From: Adiantum capillus-veneris
Lineage: Eukaryota; Streptophyta; Polypodiopsida; Polypodiales; Pteridaceae
NCBI GenBank assembly: GCA_014529385.2
Contig: CM043957.1
Location: 83,299,881-83,363,880 of the forward strand
Reading direction: 5' to 3'
DNA: 64,000 nt
Shown here: in pieces, positions 34,371 through 45,620 of the stretch
How the letters are laid out: each line of letters opens with the position of its first letter
Position numbering within the stretch: position 1 is the first letter of the stretch
The notes under the pieces: generated by a model
Told to the model about the DNA's origin: nothing
The model's database searches: none
Seen by the model: the letters and a program-made list of their open reading frames with translations, nothing else
Made by a program: the position numbers and the translations under genes

Positions 34371-35586
34371 CCCCGTTCTCAGACCCAAGACCTCACACAC
34401 CTTCGAAGATGGTGAGAGCTAGCAGGGTATGAGAGTAGATTGAGAGGAAAAAGGAGTATCTTACGAGAAAGATGTACGTCTCCTCACATAATCACTCATA
34501 TTAGCATAGCTTAGCTTAGTAATTAGCTTGGTAGAGGAGATGAGCATGCATTGAAGCTTGGCTCTTGGTTGGATTTGCATCCACATGCCAAGAGAGTGTT
34601 GATGTAGGCTTCTATCTCACAAGCTTGGAGTAGGTGATGAGCTCTCCATTAAAGCTTGGGAGGAGATAGAGTATTCTTCCTTCACACATGGTCAAGTGTG
34701 AGTGTGTGTGTGTCAATGCCCAGCAAAAATCAGCCCTCTCTCTCTCTTGGGTGAGCCCTAGCTGCTAATTAGGTCTGGCTTTTGCCTCATTGGACCTCCC
34801 CAGGTCAAGCCAATATGAATTAAGCAGCATAAGTGATAGCCTTCTGACAGGTGTCCCCCTTTCCCCTTTTGTGAGAGCTTTAGGTAATTAAATAATTAAA
34901 CAAAACTCTCATTGGACCCCTTTGTCTCCTGGCCAATAGGAATCAGGCAAGCCATGAGGCTTCTGAATGCTCATTGGACCCTTTGGGAGACTGCCCAATA
35001 GTCTTCTAGGAGACTTAATTCTCATTGGTTTCTTTTATTAAATGTTTTTAAATTAATTAAACTACATTTACTCTAGCTTAATTCTCATTGGTCCACTTCA
35101 AGGGTCTTCCAATAGGAATTGGGCACACCTTGTGGGCATCTGGCTTAGGGAGCTGACATGTGTCCCTCATTCCCTTTGTGTAAAGGGAGCCTGTGTGTGT
35201 GTGTGTGGCTTTCTCTCTCATCCCCTACCTTTGGGGCTCGCCCCCTCCCATGTAGGGATGTGCAAAGACTTTTAGGGCACACACAAAGCATCCAATTTTC
35301 CCTAGGGTTGACCTTTGGACACAACCTTTGAATTTTGGAACCTTAGCATTTTGGAAGTCTTAATGGGCTGAACCTTAGGGTCTTTTTAGCCCATTGTTTC
35401 ACATGGCTCTTTTGCAGATGGCCCCCCCTTTGGATCCCTATTTTCCCTCCTTTGGATCCCTACTGTGGCCGGTCTGCTAGCTTAACCAACATTCTAGCTT
35501 TTTCTCCCTTGGCACTTCCCCACATTAAATGATCAGTTTAATATGAGAAAATCATTTAGGAGAATTAGATATTGATTATTATGACA
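34371..35586 (-). repeat. 5' LTR of the chromovirus, U3-side part
   Basis: Resumes with CCCCGTTCTCAGACCC after the second ATTAT copy and ends ATTATGACA at 35586. Nearly identical to 18661-19878. Confidence 0.95.
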
Positions 35587-35591
35587 CAAAC

Positions 35592-35808
35592 TAAAGCTCC
35601 ATCTAGAAATACAAAAGTTCTTAAGACCAAATATTGCTAGTCAGCTGGTATCTGTTTCAATCTTCATGCCCATGCATGTGTGCATCGGCGTTTTCCATGA
35701 TGAAGAGATTAGGAAGATTTGAACTATGCTACTCTGAAAGACATAGAAATGCCTCAATTCTTTGGATGAATCTTGGGATGTCCATGATTTTGATGGCATC
35801 TTATGCAA
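35592..35808 (+). pseudogene. Exon 2, right part, of the split plus-strand gene
   Basis: Continues the codon broken by the insertion, open to TGA 35720 (VFHDEEIRKI). It then runs on with three stops to DESWDVHDFDGILC before the donor GTAAAT at 35809. The stops look like point decay. Confidence 0.6.
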
Positions 35809-35841
35809 GTAAATAAGAAGTCTACTGTGTGTAAGTGCAAG

Positions 35842-36056
35842 CTTTTGAAAATTTCATAGCTTCCTTCCACTACATAAGGTGGCATCGAGTGAATGGTCAT
35901 CTGGTAGCTTTAGACCAAGATTTAACTGATGACTTGGATAATCCTTTGAGAATGCTTGAGGTATGGTGTGTACTACGACAAGTGTGCAAGGATTTGGAGA
36001 ATGAGGTTAACCTCAGTCTGTCTCCAAAATTTCTTTTCCAATGAAACATGCAAAAG
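35842..36056 (+). pseudogene. Exon 3 of the split plus-strand gene
   Basis: Acceptor GTGCAAG precedes the frame AFENFIASFHYIRWHRVNGH, which stays open to LSPKFLFQ. One TGA (one step from CGA) lies before the donor CAAAAG|GTAGTA. Confidence 0.58.
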
Positions 36057-36170
36057 GTAGTATGTTTTGTATGTAAACATTAATGCTGTCTTAATAATTT
36101 TCTTGCCGGTTATCATCACAAATACTGGTCTAATCTAACTGTTTGATCAACCGTTGTACATGTGCCTCAG

Positions 36171-36372
36171 AGAAAGGAGAAGAAGACATTGTGCATAGAC
36201 ATAAAGGACAAGCGACTGTTTCTAGTGCAATGCAACTCTTGATTGAAGAAGGCGGAGCAAAGAATATATCACATTGCTCTGAACTACGAATATTAAAGAA
36301 AGACGTTGACAACAAGCTTGTAATCTATATTCATGCGAAAATGCATTGTTAAGGAATTTCTTGTAAATAAAG
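36171..36372 (+). pseudogene. Terminal exon and polyadenylation signal of the split plus-strand gene
   Basis: Acceptor TGTGCCTCAG at 36161-36170. Two frames are plausible: the phase-matching one (KKTLCIDIKDKRLFLVQC) stops at a TGA near 36242, and the other stays open to TAA 36352. AATAAA lies at 36366-36371. Confidence 0.5.
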
Positions 36373-36674
36373 TATGAGAATAATTATCTTTTCAAATTTG
36401 ACTCAAGTGGTCTTTACATTGGGTTTAATACATTGAGTTAGTAGGAATGGAAGTTGAGCGAGGAGGTGAATGAGTATCCTCGGCAGCCTCATGTGTACTG
36501 ATGGTGCTGGCTCATGCTCAGGAGACGGTCTGGGGGTTGGGTGATGGGTTTGGGGTTGAGGAAAAGATTGTGCAATGGCCTCCTCTTCCTCGGTAAAATC
36601 CGGTATCACAAAAAGACTAGAGGTTGAGTGGCCTAAACACGAGGGGAGGCAGGTCCAGGCGCTTGGTGTGTTGT
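36373..36674 (-). other. Short proline-rich minus frame, doubtful
   Basis: 36403-36609 on minus reads DFTEEEEAIAQSFPQPQTHH and more Pro-rich residues. It is tail-to-tail with the plus-strand gene. It could be a real exon or chance; no neighbouring exon was found. Confidence 0.3.
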
Positions 36675-37147
36675 TGGTTGATGTGTGAGGGTGTGTGTGT
36701 TCTCTCTCTAGATCCTACAATGAGGGCTCACCCCCTCATGAGTAGGGATGTGATTTGACTTTTTGAACACCTTAACCCCTCAAGCACCTTAGTTAGGGAG
36801 CACCTTAGCACCTTAGTCATTAATAAGCACCTCAAGCACCTTAGTTAGCAAGCACCTCAAGCACCCCAAGCTAGGGTCGAGTTCCCACCTCAAGCATAGT
36901 CCTAGCTTGCCTAAGGTCAAAGGACGTTTAATGAAGCTAACCCTAAGGTCTTTAAGATCCATTAGCTAGCCTTGCTCTTTGACAAATCATGTCTCATTTG
37001 TACCCCTTTAACCTTGGCCCCGTGTCGAGATAGATCCATAAGAACACGTCTATATTCTAACCCTTGTTCTCGTTTATTCTCCCACATTAAATGATCAGTT
37101 TAATATGAGAAAATCATTTGGGTTGGTTAGATATTAAATTTTATGAC
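36675..37147 (-). repeat. Truncated LTR, U3 part only
   Basis: On minus it starts TGTCATAAAATTTAATATC and follows the U3 of the LTR at 1594-3180 for about 470 bp, including GAGGTGCTT repeats. It then ends abruptly near a CA-rich stretch. R and U5 are missing. Confidence 0.85.
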
Positions 37148-38295
37148 AAGGGCTTGTCAAGGTTGGGCGGCCAAAATATTGAGGGTTGAGTGGTTTGAAA
37201 AGCAAGGTGGGTAGTTGTAGGAAATTGAAAAGTGGTGGTCAAGAAATTCAACAGGTGGTATTGTAATCTACCAAGGGAATTTTTAAGTTATTTTGGACGG
37301 TTGTTTGAAAGTGTAATAGGGTGAAGAGGCCTTTGAGATTTGACCCTTTAGCACCAAGTAGGTGGTCGACAATGTTCGGAAAAAAGTTCATTTTTCCTAT
37401 CATGAAAAATTACTTTTCTTGAATTTTCCAAAAAAAAGTTTTAGAAAATTAGGTTTATTTTTTTATTTTTACACTATTTTTCTCTATTTTGGGGTGGAAT
37501 TTCTCCTTTTCCCCTTTCCCTCAATCAAAATTTTTGAAATTGAAAAGACACGATATTAAGTTGATACACAATTTTGTGAAGCACTGGTTGTCGACCATGA
37601 ATTTGAGGGGGGTGTCTGGAGACTATAAGTCTTTGGAAAGGAAGGGGAGGCCAAGGGTTTTGGGGTATGTAACGATTGTGATCAACCACATATTGGAGGT
37701 GAGGGTGAATAGGTCTTTGAGGTGATGACCTTTGGGTAACCAATGGCTGGCCAACCAAGTGATGGTTCAATTAAAGGAGACCACACCTTTAACTAAAAAG
37801 GTGTGAAAAGCTTTGCATGGCATCCAGTAAACATTGCAGAGTCAGCGTGCAACGAAAGAGGACGATGGCGATTAGCAGAGGGCTTTTCGGCCTACGAGCA
37901 AGAAGAAGAAAGAATTATTAATGCCAATGCAACCAATTAGCTACCAACTCTGCACAAATTTGCTATCGTCGATGGTGATGATTCTTGCCTGGCAAGGGAG
38001 GATTCCCACGACATTTTTTTGTTGACTCTCAGATTTGTCTCCTTTGTGTCATTTGCTTAGTGCTTCGGATACAGAGTGTCGAAGCTTCCAATTAGGACTT
38101 TCGATGCTACCCAAAAAAGTATTTTGGTGTAGTAGGTTATCATGGAAATCACCTTGAGCTTACAATTTTTTTCCAATTCCTCTTCCAAGAAAGTCTTGAA
38201 GGATCCGAGAAGCCGTCGTTTCAATTATTTTTCTCTTCATATCTCCACTAAATTTGATACCTGACTTCATAACTCCTTATAGATTGCGAGGTAAG
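37148..38295. other. No gene seen
   Basis: T-rich and anonymous. Opposing open frames at 37489-37770 overlap each other and neither has splice sites or motifs that settle it. Confidence 0.5.
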
Positions 38296-38710
38296 GTATT
38301 GCAGTTGCATTCGGAGTGGTTAGTTGGTATATGGTTAATCCTAGCAAACAACATTGGATAGCAGTGAAACATGTCCTCATGTACTTGAAGGGTACAACTA
38401 GCAAAAGTGTTTACACTTCATTAATAGCGATGCATCAAAGGCTGGTTACAAGGATGCAGATTTTGTGGGTTGCAAAGACAACATGAGATCTACATCTAGC
38501 TACATTTTCATATTTGTAGGAGGAGACATTTCTTGGAGATCTTCTCTCCAAGTTTGTACTCTTCTTCTTCCACTACACAGGCTGAGTATGTTGTGTGAGA
38601 TGCCAGCAAGGTCTAAGGTATTTGGTTGGCACATCTAGAGAGAGACTTGGTCATTCAATGATTCCCCACTCTACTATCAATAACTATTAAGTCAAGTTGT
38701 AGATCCTTCA
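38296..38710 (+). pseudogene. Ty1/copia reverse transcriptase end and RNase H remnant
   Basis: Reads GIAVAFGVVSWYMVNPSKQH and VKHVLMYLKGTTSKSV, then after a frame change GYKDADFVGCKDNMRSTSSY and ISWRSSLQ. This is the familiar order of copia RNase H (W.AVK.ILRYLKGT, GY.D.DWAGD...RRSTSGY). Further frame changes follow. No LTR of its own is found nearby, so it is a lone fragment. Confidence 0.85.
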
Positions 38711-38990
38711 CATATAATGCAATAAGTAATGCATGCACACACACACTCTCACAAGGTGTGGTTCCACCCCTCCTTCCTATCTTACCTCTTTCCTCTCCAC
38801 ACAACACCCATGCATTGCGCATTGCATGCACCTTCAAGCACGTCGTAGAAACAATCCAAGGTTCTAATACCATGTTCGGAGTGGCAATAAAAGATGGATG
38901 AATATGGCTAAAAACATTAGTCCAGGGTGCATAAACTCTTATATTTGATGGAAAACAGTGGATAGGTAGTTGTCTTGGCAAAACATAAAA

Positions 38991-39060
<70 letters not shown>

Positions 39061-39906
39061 TTATCTGCTTTGCACAAAAGTTGAAATTTTAGTGTTTTGT
39101 TCATAATAAGCTGCAGGCTATTTTAATATTTTAAGGATCATTTTTCTCTAGGTTTTACTAATTATTTTACTATTAAGAAGGGTACTTTTGGTATAAGAGA
39201 GTTAGACTTTACATAAGTGGATGCGAGTGTTAATCACTAAGTACCCCTAAGTAGGGTAAAGGTACCAATATAAGGTCATCAAAATTGGAGTGGCTTAAAC
39301 TTGATGTACGTTGGGGTAAAATTTGGCATTCCACATATTTGAATGACAACAACAAACATGCCGCTTGATGAAAAGTTGGCGGATTGGCCTCTGATGTGGG
39401 GTGTGATTTGTCTCATTCACAATCGTGATCCCATGTTCAACGAAACAAGGTATTGAAGATAAGCCGCACCATATCCCAAAAGAAACACTTACGCTTTGGA
39501 AATGCTTGGCCCCCTCTATGGCCACTACAAATTGTGCATGTACGCTTATGTAACCACATCACCACCTCTCTTACTTCTTGCGACAATTGGGGCATTATCA
39601 AACTTAAAAAGTGTTCTTATTTTGGGCTCTTTTTTTTCATACAACTGTGAATGGAGATGTTGTATTAAGTCAACAACGCACGTACAAAGAGCCTCAAACA
39701 CTACATGCACCTTGAGGGGACAATATTTCAAAAAAAAGGGTTGTACAATGCATGAGCAAAAAGACCCCGATTCATCCTTAACCAGCAGCTCCAACCAAAG
39801 ATCAATGGTCTATTTTTCTCGTAGAGGGCTCTTATTCTTATTAGGGATTTTACTTTAGTGGTTTAACAAGATGAGGAGTCACGATGGCCAGCAAAAGTTA
39901 AGGGGT
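38711..39906. other. Anonymous sequence with a compound microsatellite
   Basis: No gene supported. Overlapping frames on both strands at 39295-39860 are ambiguous. Confidence 0.45.
38994..39058. repeat. Compound TC/AC microsatellite
   Basis: About 17 TC units (38994-39028) followed at once by 15 CA units (39029-39058). Confidence 0.97.
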
Positions 39907-40158
39907 GGGAAAAATTTATCGAAAGTAGGTCTTAATCAGTGCTGCAATTGTATTGTTTTGATATAAACTTGTATTGTCTGCACACATAATTACAAAGTAG
40001 CGGTTCCAAACCAACCTCGTGATTGGTCTGGGAAAAATTTATCGAAAGTAGGTCTTAATCAGTGCTGCAATTGTATTGTTTTGATATGAACTTGTATTGT
40101 CTACATACACACATAATTACAAAGTAGCGGTTCCAAACCAACCTAGCGATTGGTCTGG
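39907..40158. repeat. Tandem duplication, period 123 bp
   Basis: GGGAAAAATTTATCGAAAGT begins units at 39907 and 40030. The second unit has a four-base insertion (TACA) in an ACAC run and two or three substitutions. Confidence 0.95.
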
Positions 40159-40579
40159 CCCCCACAACTACCTTTGATGACTGATTATAGATATGGAAAA
40201 TGTACTTTCCCTCTAATTCCCCACACACAAATTCACACATCTACATAGAGGTGGAATGGTGAACAAATAGTGATGTTAAAATTTGTGTATATGTAAAAAG
40301 AAAAAGGGAGTTTTTTAATAACATTCAAAATGAACAAGTGAAAGGATCACGATGGCTTTGTAAAACAATAAGAAAGTAATAAAATATTTAAGTTCAGTTT
40401 AACTAGAATTATATAAGGTGAAGCACTGTTCAAGAATGTCTCTTTTATTAAATGATCGAGTGTCTTCCTCGTGCAAAGAAGCAAACCAAGTATAGTAGTA
40501 TTTTTTTTGAAATTTGTAGGATTTTGAAGCCAAGTTTTGACATCATTGCACCGGGTTTTCTTCTCTTTATCATGGTTTG

Positions 40580-40700
<121 letters not shown>

Positions 40701-41779
40701 TATAGAACTTACTAGAATTAAGATGAAATAAAAATATCCATTTAATACTTTAAAACCAAAATAACATTTAAGGTAAGTCTCAATCATCACTGAAAACATT
40801 AAAAGTATCCTAACGCAAGACATCTCTAAGGCTTCTTTTAAAAAGCCAAAAAAGATAGTTTGTTGCCATGTATTACTAATCAACAAGCTCTTTAACCAAT
40901 GGTCCACAATTTCACCCAAAATGTAACCCTTTTACAATGGCCTTATGGAGTCCTAGAAAAACAATGTGAAAGTTCATTATGGTCTACATAAGGCTATGTG
41001 AGAAAAAACAAATAAAATTTAAATAACATATATTTAAGGTAATTCTCAGTCAGGCCATTTTTTAATGTTCTTCTAGTCGATACTTGCTACTCGCAAATGG
41101 CTTATAATTAAACAATTTAGTGAAGTGATTTTTTTTAAAAGATCCTCAAATGAGAGAATCGTTTATCAATATCTTAGTGTTTGAGAAAGATGTCTTGGCT
41201 TAGGCTTAAGCCAATTGAAAATCGAGATTAGCAAGTTGCAAATGATAGCAAATGAAAAAAATCTCGATAAATATATTTTAAAAAATAGTTCGAATAGTTT
41301 GCAAATTTAAAGATTTCTACTAGTATTTCCATTTTGTATTTGTATAAGGAGGAAACTTGTCGCTTAGACAAAAAAGACTTTCTCGAAGACTGCATCATAC
41401 GATCAAACTCCTATGGATATTTTGTTTAATGTTTTGATCTCTAAAGTCATTTTCAAGCATGCAGAGAAAGTAAATGCTGCCTCCCATTCCAAAACAATAG
41501 AATGCAAGAAAAGTAAAGACAGGATGTGAAATGAAAGGTAACTCTTTATCATGCACTAAAAACTATGAAAGTCCCCCTGACCCAGCCTAACACTAAGGTT
41601 TTCTTTTAGAAAGCCAGTATGTGGCTCTAATTTTTGAAGCAAGTCACAGTAGTCCGAATCTTGGAAGATGCGGACTTGTTAATCAAACAGGAAAAGGGAA
41701 TGGTCGACATCTGGCAGGCGAGAGAGAAGAAGAAGAAGAAGATTTTTAACATCGTTGGCCTGCGTTGTCGGCGCAAATG
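40701..41779. other. AT-rich sequence, no gene seen
   Basis: Only short frames. The last part (about 41640-41779) leads into the GA repeat before the possible exon at 41850. Confidence 0.5.

Positions 41780-41811
<32 letters not shown>
41780..41811. repeat. GA microsatellite, possible 5' UTR
   Basis: About 16 GA units, 40 bases upstream of an ATG with a good downstream donor. GA/CT repeats are common in plant 5' UTRs. Confidence 0.9.
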
Positions 41812-41814
<3 letters not shown>

Positions 41815-41849
41815 GACGATGACGAGGGGGTTAGTCTGCAAGGCAAGCT

Positions 41850-42076
41850 ATGAACAAGGGAAAGGGCCGTGTTGTGTGCGCAGCACAAGACAAGCAGGTT
41901 TTGCAGAAGGGCTGTGTAGCTTCATCAAAAGGTGATGGTTACGACCATCGCGAAGAAATTGAGAGGGAGGAGTTTTGTGAGGCTGCAGGCAGAGAGATCC
42001 AAGCTCGGGGTGCGGAGGAGGCTGCGAAGCTGGTTCGTGGGAACAACACAAAAACCGGGGTCTATAGTTTTGCAAG
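41850..42076 (+). CDS. Possible first coding exon, unknown protein
   Basis: ATG at 41850 opens a Lys/Glu/Ala-rich frame (MNKGKGRVVCAAQDKQ, then REEIEREEFCEAAGREIQAR). It runs to TTTTGCAAG|GTAATG, a fair 5' splice site at 42076/42077. Without splicing it ends at a TGA four bases later. Highly charged and helical; no family recognised. No second exon could be assigned; the OB-fold exons at 50932-52007 are on the same strand but 9 kb away. Confidence 0.4.
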
Positions 42077-42099
42077 GTAATGAAAAGGCATCTAGATGC

Positions 42100-42600
42100 C
42101 TAATTAATTAATGCGGGGCATGATAAAAGTGGAGTCACCCTTAGGCTTACACTTGGATGCCTTTGGGTCTCACCAATTTTCCCAAGATTCATAAAGAAGT
42201 AGTAGGGTAAAAGACCTAATAAGTGGACGGGTCCTTGAATAAGGCTCGTCCCACCCCCAATGAATAAAGTTGTGGACTCTTTAGAAGGCATACAACCGCG
42301 ATTGTGTGCTTGGTTTACCTCAATTGACGCGTTATCCTAAGGTCATATCACAAGTTCGAATGTTGTAGGCGATCTGTACTTCTTTTGGCATAGGGTGAGC
42401 CTTGCAACATGGACCCTTTTTTTACATGACGAGGGACAAACACTTGTCACGTTTCTTGCACATTGAGCAAATGTGTTCAACAATTCTATTCCAACTTGGT
42501 GACCTCCTACGCTACGTACACTGCGATTGCAACCTGAGAATCTCGCACCATTGTGTGAGATTTAGGCTCGACATTTTTGTTGTCCTTAAATAGGGGCTTT
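42100..42600 (+). repeat. Possible tRNA-derived SINE
   Basis: Around 42310-42362 there is an A-box-like TTACCTCAATTGACGCG and a B-box-like AAGTTCGAATG at tRNA spacing. The ends of the element cannot be set; the rest of the interval has no gene. Confidence 0.35.
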
Positions 42601-42926
42601 TACCCTAGAGATGCCTTGTCTCATACGATAGGTCCAATTAAACAACAAGGTAAAAGGGTCACATTGGCATTCTAAAATAAAATAAAATAAAGAAAAGTAA
42701 AATAAAAAGAACAAAATAAAGAGACCCCATTACAAACTAAAAAGTAGATTTATAAGCATAGATAGTAATAAAATTATTTCTTTTAAGAGCTCCTTTAATA
42801 AAAATATTCTTTCATAATTGAGAAATGGGGATATCTCACATTATGGGATTAGACTTCAATAAATGCCATCCCTAATGTCTTTTTCTTTAAGGACTTTTTT
42901 AGCAAGCCGATAATATTTTTTGGAAG

Positions 42927-43409
42927 AATTAACAAAATACACCTGTAATTTGTGGAAATTCCCAAAATTTCCTTCAAATTTCAAAAATTCCCATATACCC
43001 TTGTATTATTTTGGAATGGATTTGCTTCGATTATTGCATAGTGTAATCTTTATGACAATGGAGTTGTATCTTACAATGTTTTAGACAAAATTATTCACCA
43101 ATGAGCTCACCATCCGTGTCTAAAAACGATGAACAATTTCATCTTATTTGCCAATAATACCATTTAAAATCCTAGTTATATCATCTTCGATTGAGAGAGA
43201 ACCAATCATCCTCCGAAAAGGTGCAAAAAAATTATGATTAGAGATGTTTTAGAGCTTAATGAGGGGTATTTTGGGTATTTTAGAGAGTTTAAAATTGAAG
43301 GGCATTATGGGAATTTTGGTCAAATATGAGGGGTATATTGGGAATTTTTGAAATTTGAGGAGTATTTTGGAAATTTCCATAAATTACAGGGGCACTTTGG
43401 TAATTTTTA
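42927..43409. mobile_element. Fold-back or MITE-like inverted repeat
   Basis: The left arm (42927-43004, CACCTGTAATTTGTGGAAAT...) is the inverse of the right arm (43330-43409) over about 80 bases at roughly 80% by eye, around a 320 bp centre. The centre repeats GGGTATTTTGGG-like words. Target duplication not resolved. Confidence 0.75.
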
Positions 43410-43479
43410 ATATCTTTTTTGTAGCACTTTGAGCATTTCCACTCAATCAGATACAAAGGTGTCTTCGGGCATCACTTAA

Positions 43480-43557
43480 CCACAATTGAACCCACAACCC
43501 GAGTCAACCTGGGTCATAGAGATCAAATGCTCACCCAATTGAGGTAGCTCCCATCGA
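43480..43557 (-). repeat. tRNA-derived relic (SINE head)
   Basis: On minus GGGAGCTACCTCAATTGGGT (A box) and, 40 bases on, GGGTTCAATTG (B box) match tRNA spacing. It has no intact tRNA ends, so it is a SINE head or tRNA pseudogene. The fold-back element lies directly downstream on the same strand. Confidence 0.55.
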
Positions 43558-44480
43558 CAACCAGTAATATTTTAATCCCTTCATAAGAAAAGATAGGTAA
43601 ATTAAGCAAGAAATAAGAAAACAATTTCATGAAATGTCCTTCTAAGAGGTACTTAAATGAAAAAATCCTTTCACAAATCAATATATTGATAAAAATAAAA
43701 AAATAAAGAGAGCTTTAAATGAAAGAGCAAATGGAAATGATGGAAAGACCCATTTATAATTTAGAAAGAAAATGTAATCTTAAAAAAAATCATTTTTAAT
43801 CCAAGAGGACACATGTCCACCATCGACAACCTTTACATCAATGGCTCAAAAAAATGCACCATTTCTTCGCCACCCCCCTATGGCCTTCTTCAGACAATAA
43901 GGATTATTTTTTCATAGTATATCAAACGATCTCAAAAAGAAGTCTTAAGATATACTCTTCGATTAACACGACACTTGCTTACTGAGGAGCTTGTTAACAA
44001 GACATTGTGGTGTCCAATTTTGGTAGCAAAACTAGGCCTATTGGAAAAGGGTAGAAAGCATGATCCTTTTATGTTTTCATACGGTCTTCATGATTCCTTG
44101 CTTTGCTTGAATGCTAAATCATATCATCTTTTATTTAGTGTAGCTTTTTTAACATTCAAATTTGCATTAAAATATGTTCATGCTATCTCATTGGCATGTT
44201 ATGATATAAGGACATTGACTCAAGGGGATAAATAGTACATCTTAGAGTCTGTATCAAGTACGTGTGGCCAACGACTTTCTGAGTTATATAAAAGGGAAAG
44301 GGAATAGTATGTGGCCTAAACGTTTTTTGGCTTTCTGAAAGAATTTCTTAGAGGAGAGTTGTGTAAGGTATACTTTCAATGTTTTCAATGACGATTCAGA
44401 CTTGCCTTTAATGTTATTTCAGTTTTAGAATATGGAATGGATCTTTTTGGCATGTGGAAGGCCATAAGGTTGTTAGTGCA
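43558..44480. other. Anonymous sequence with one small open frame
   Basis: 43975-44235 on plus is open for 86 codons (MLTEELVNKTLWCPILVAK) but has no motif, splice site or regulatory signal. Nothing else seen. Confidence 0.3.
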
Positions 44481-44486
44481 AGGTTT

Positions 44487-44880
44487 TTAAGCGGATGCCT
44501 GCCACGTGTCTAGGTTTACTAAAGGCAGCGTGCAAAAGAAACCAGTCTTTTTTGCTGGCAATCTCATCGTCGCCCAAGTCGCGCAGAGGAGGTGGCGGAC
44601 GTAACCTGCAGCTCTCAGGCTTTTCAACGTGCTGTTGTCAAAAAATGTGGCGTATGCAGGTTCTGCTGGCAGAGGATATGGCGTGTACATTTAGTCTTCA
44701 TGCACTGTTTAAAGCTGAAGGTGGGCGTCGTCTAAAGCTTTTCAACGTGCTGTTGTCAAAAAATGTGGCGTATGCAGGTTCTGCTGGCAGAGGATATGGC
44801 GTGTACAGTTAGTCTTCATGCACTGTTTAAAGCTGAAGGTGGGCGTCGTCTACATTTTCAAGGTTGTTGAGAGTGCATTC
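44487..44880 (+). pseudogene. Possible decayed exon containing a tandem duplication
   Basis: About 44495-44600 reads CHVSRFTKGSVQKKPVFFAG, and each 118 bp unit can be read as KMWRMQVLLAEDMACT plus SLHALFKAEGG. 118 is not a multiple of three, so the duplication breaks any frame. No family recognised. Confidence 0.35.
44621..44856. repeat. Tandem duplication, period 118 bp
   Basis: TTTTCAACGTGCTGTTGTCA begins units at 44621 and 44739. The units are almost identical (one clear substitution). Confidence 0.96.
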
Positions 44881-45437
44881 AATGCTGGCTTGTGTAGTCT
44901 CCAGTGAGTGTTGTCCTTGTTCGAACTGTCTGTGTGAGACATGTTTGGAAGGCAGCCGAAAATGTGAATGCAAGTTAGGTGATGCCCATTGCATGTCCAC
45001 TCAGTCATAGTCTTTTCTCGGTGACTAATTCGTGTAGAATGTTCTTTCTCTGTAACAAATTTTGCAAAGCACTCCACGTGCTTCTTGTAGCTTTTATAAA
45101 AGGCAAGAATGAGATTGTAAACTGCACTGTCTAATTTGTGCCTCTTTTGTGCCAACAAGTCTCGATCTTTTTTTAAACATCTAAGCTTTGAGGTGTTGTT
45201 GTCTGCTGGGATATTGTCTATTTATTGTTGAATTCCTCTTGAGAAGCCTTGTGCGTCCCAATATGTTGTAATATTTAAATTTAAAATGACTCCAGTTACC
45301 ATATGCAAGGCTATGGGTTCTTCTCCCGAATTCTGTTGAAGCTTTTGTTGTGGCTTTTGAGGATTCAAAGTTTTGTGAGCGTGTGGTGTCAATTTGTCTA
45401 AGAACTTGTGTGTTGTGCCTTCAAGTACCTGCATCAA
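44850..45437 (-). pseudogene. Possible minus-strand reading frame, unknown
   Basis: One frame runs from 45437 to 44850 with a single TAA at about 45222. It includes THKFLDKLTPHAHKTLNPQK and KRHKLDSAVYNLILAFYKSY. It conflicts with the plus reading next to it. No family recognised. Confidence 0.35.
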
Positions 45438-45620
45438 TTATTGCTTGGAGCTCCTCATTGTCATAGTGTCTTTTGGTGAAGGAAGTACAAGCAATGCCTC
45501 AGCCAGCGATGCTGAGAGCATGGACTTCTCCAAAGGTTGTTGCACTAGCTTGATGGCAATTTCTTTTAATGTTTTTGTATGGCGATAATCGATTTGCTGC
45601 TTCATTGCCCCGAAGACTCA

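Larger units (their letters stand above)
18282..35591 (-). mobile_element. Ty3/gypsy chromovirus carrying a nested element
   Basis: The element proper is 18287-35586 with 5 bp target duplications CAAAC at 18282-18286 and 35587-35591. Without the nested 8848 bp insertion and its duplication it is about 8.4 kb. Order on minus: 5' LTR (34371-35586 plus 25144-25517), primer site 25131-25142, leader, gag-pol, purine tract, 3' LTR 18287-19878. The two LTRs differ by about 7 substitutions in 1590 bp plus a TG-repeat length change, indicating a young insertion. It sits in exon 2 of a plus-strand gene. Confidence 0.96.
17684..36372 (+). pseudogene. Spliced gene of unknown function, split by nested retrotransposons
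   Basis: Exon 1 starts at ATG 17684 (MENRGPRQPSTSIKFVKIF) and shifts frame near 17800. It continues with CMGNEFVNSYKGRVKNFY to a consensus donor GTAAGT at 17995. Exon 2 starts near 18090 (IGIFDAFHEIVGELL), reaches 18286 and is cut by a 17.3 kb insertion with CAAAC duplications. The same frame resumes at 35592 (LKLHLEIQKFLRPNIASQ). A TGA at 35720 and further stops follow before a donor at 35809. Later exons are 35842-36056 (donor CAAAAG|GTAGTA) and 36171 onward, with AATAAA at 36366-36371. No domain recognised. The frame shift and stops show it is dead or dying; frame continuity across the insertion is strong evidence that it was once coding. Confidence 0.65.

Noticed and set aside
38865-38895. 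Primer-site-like TGGTATTAGAACC on minus
   Set aside because: No second LTR, no target duplication and wrong orientation relative to the nearby copia relic.
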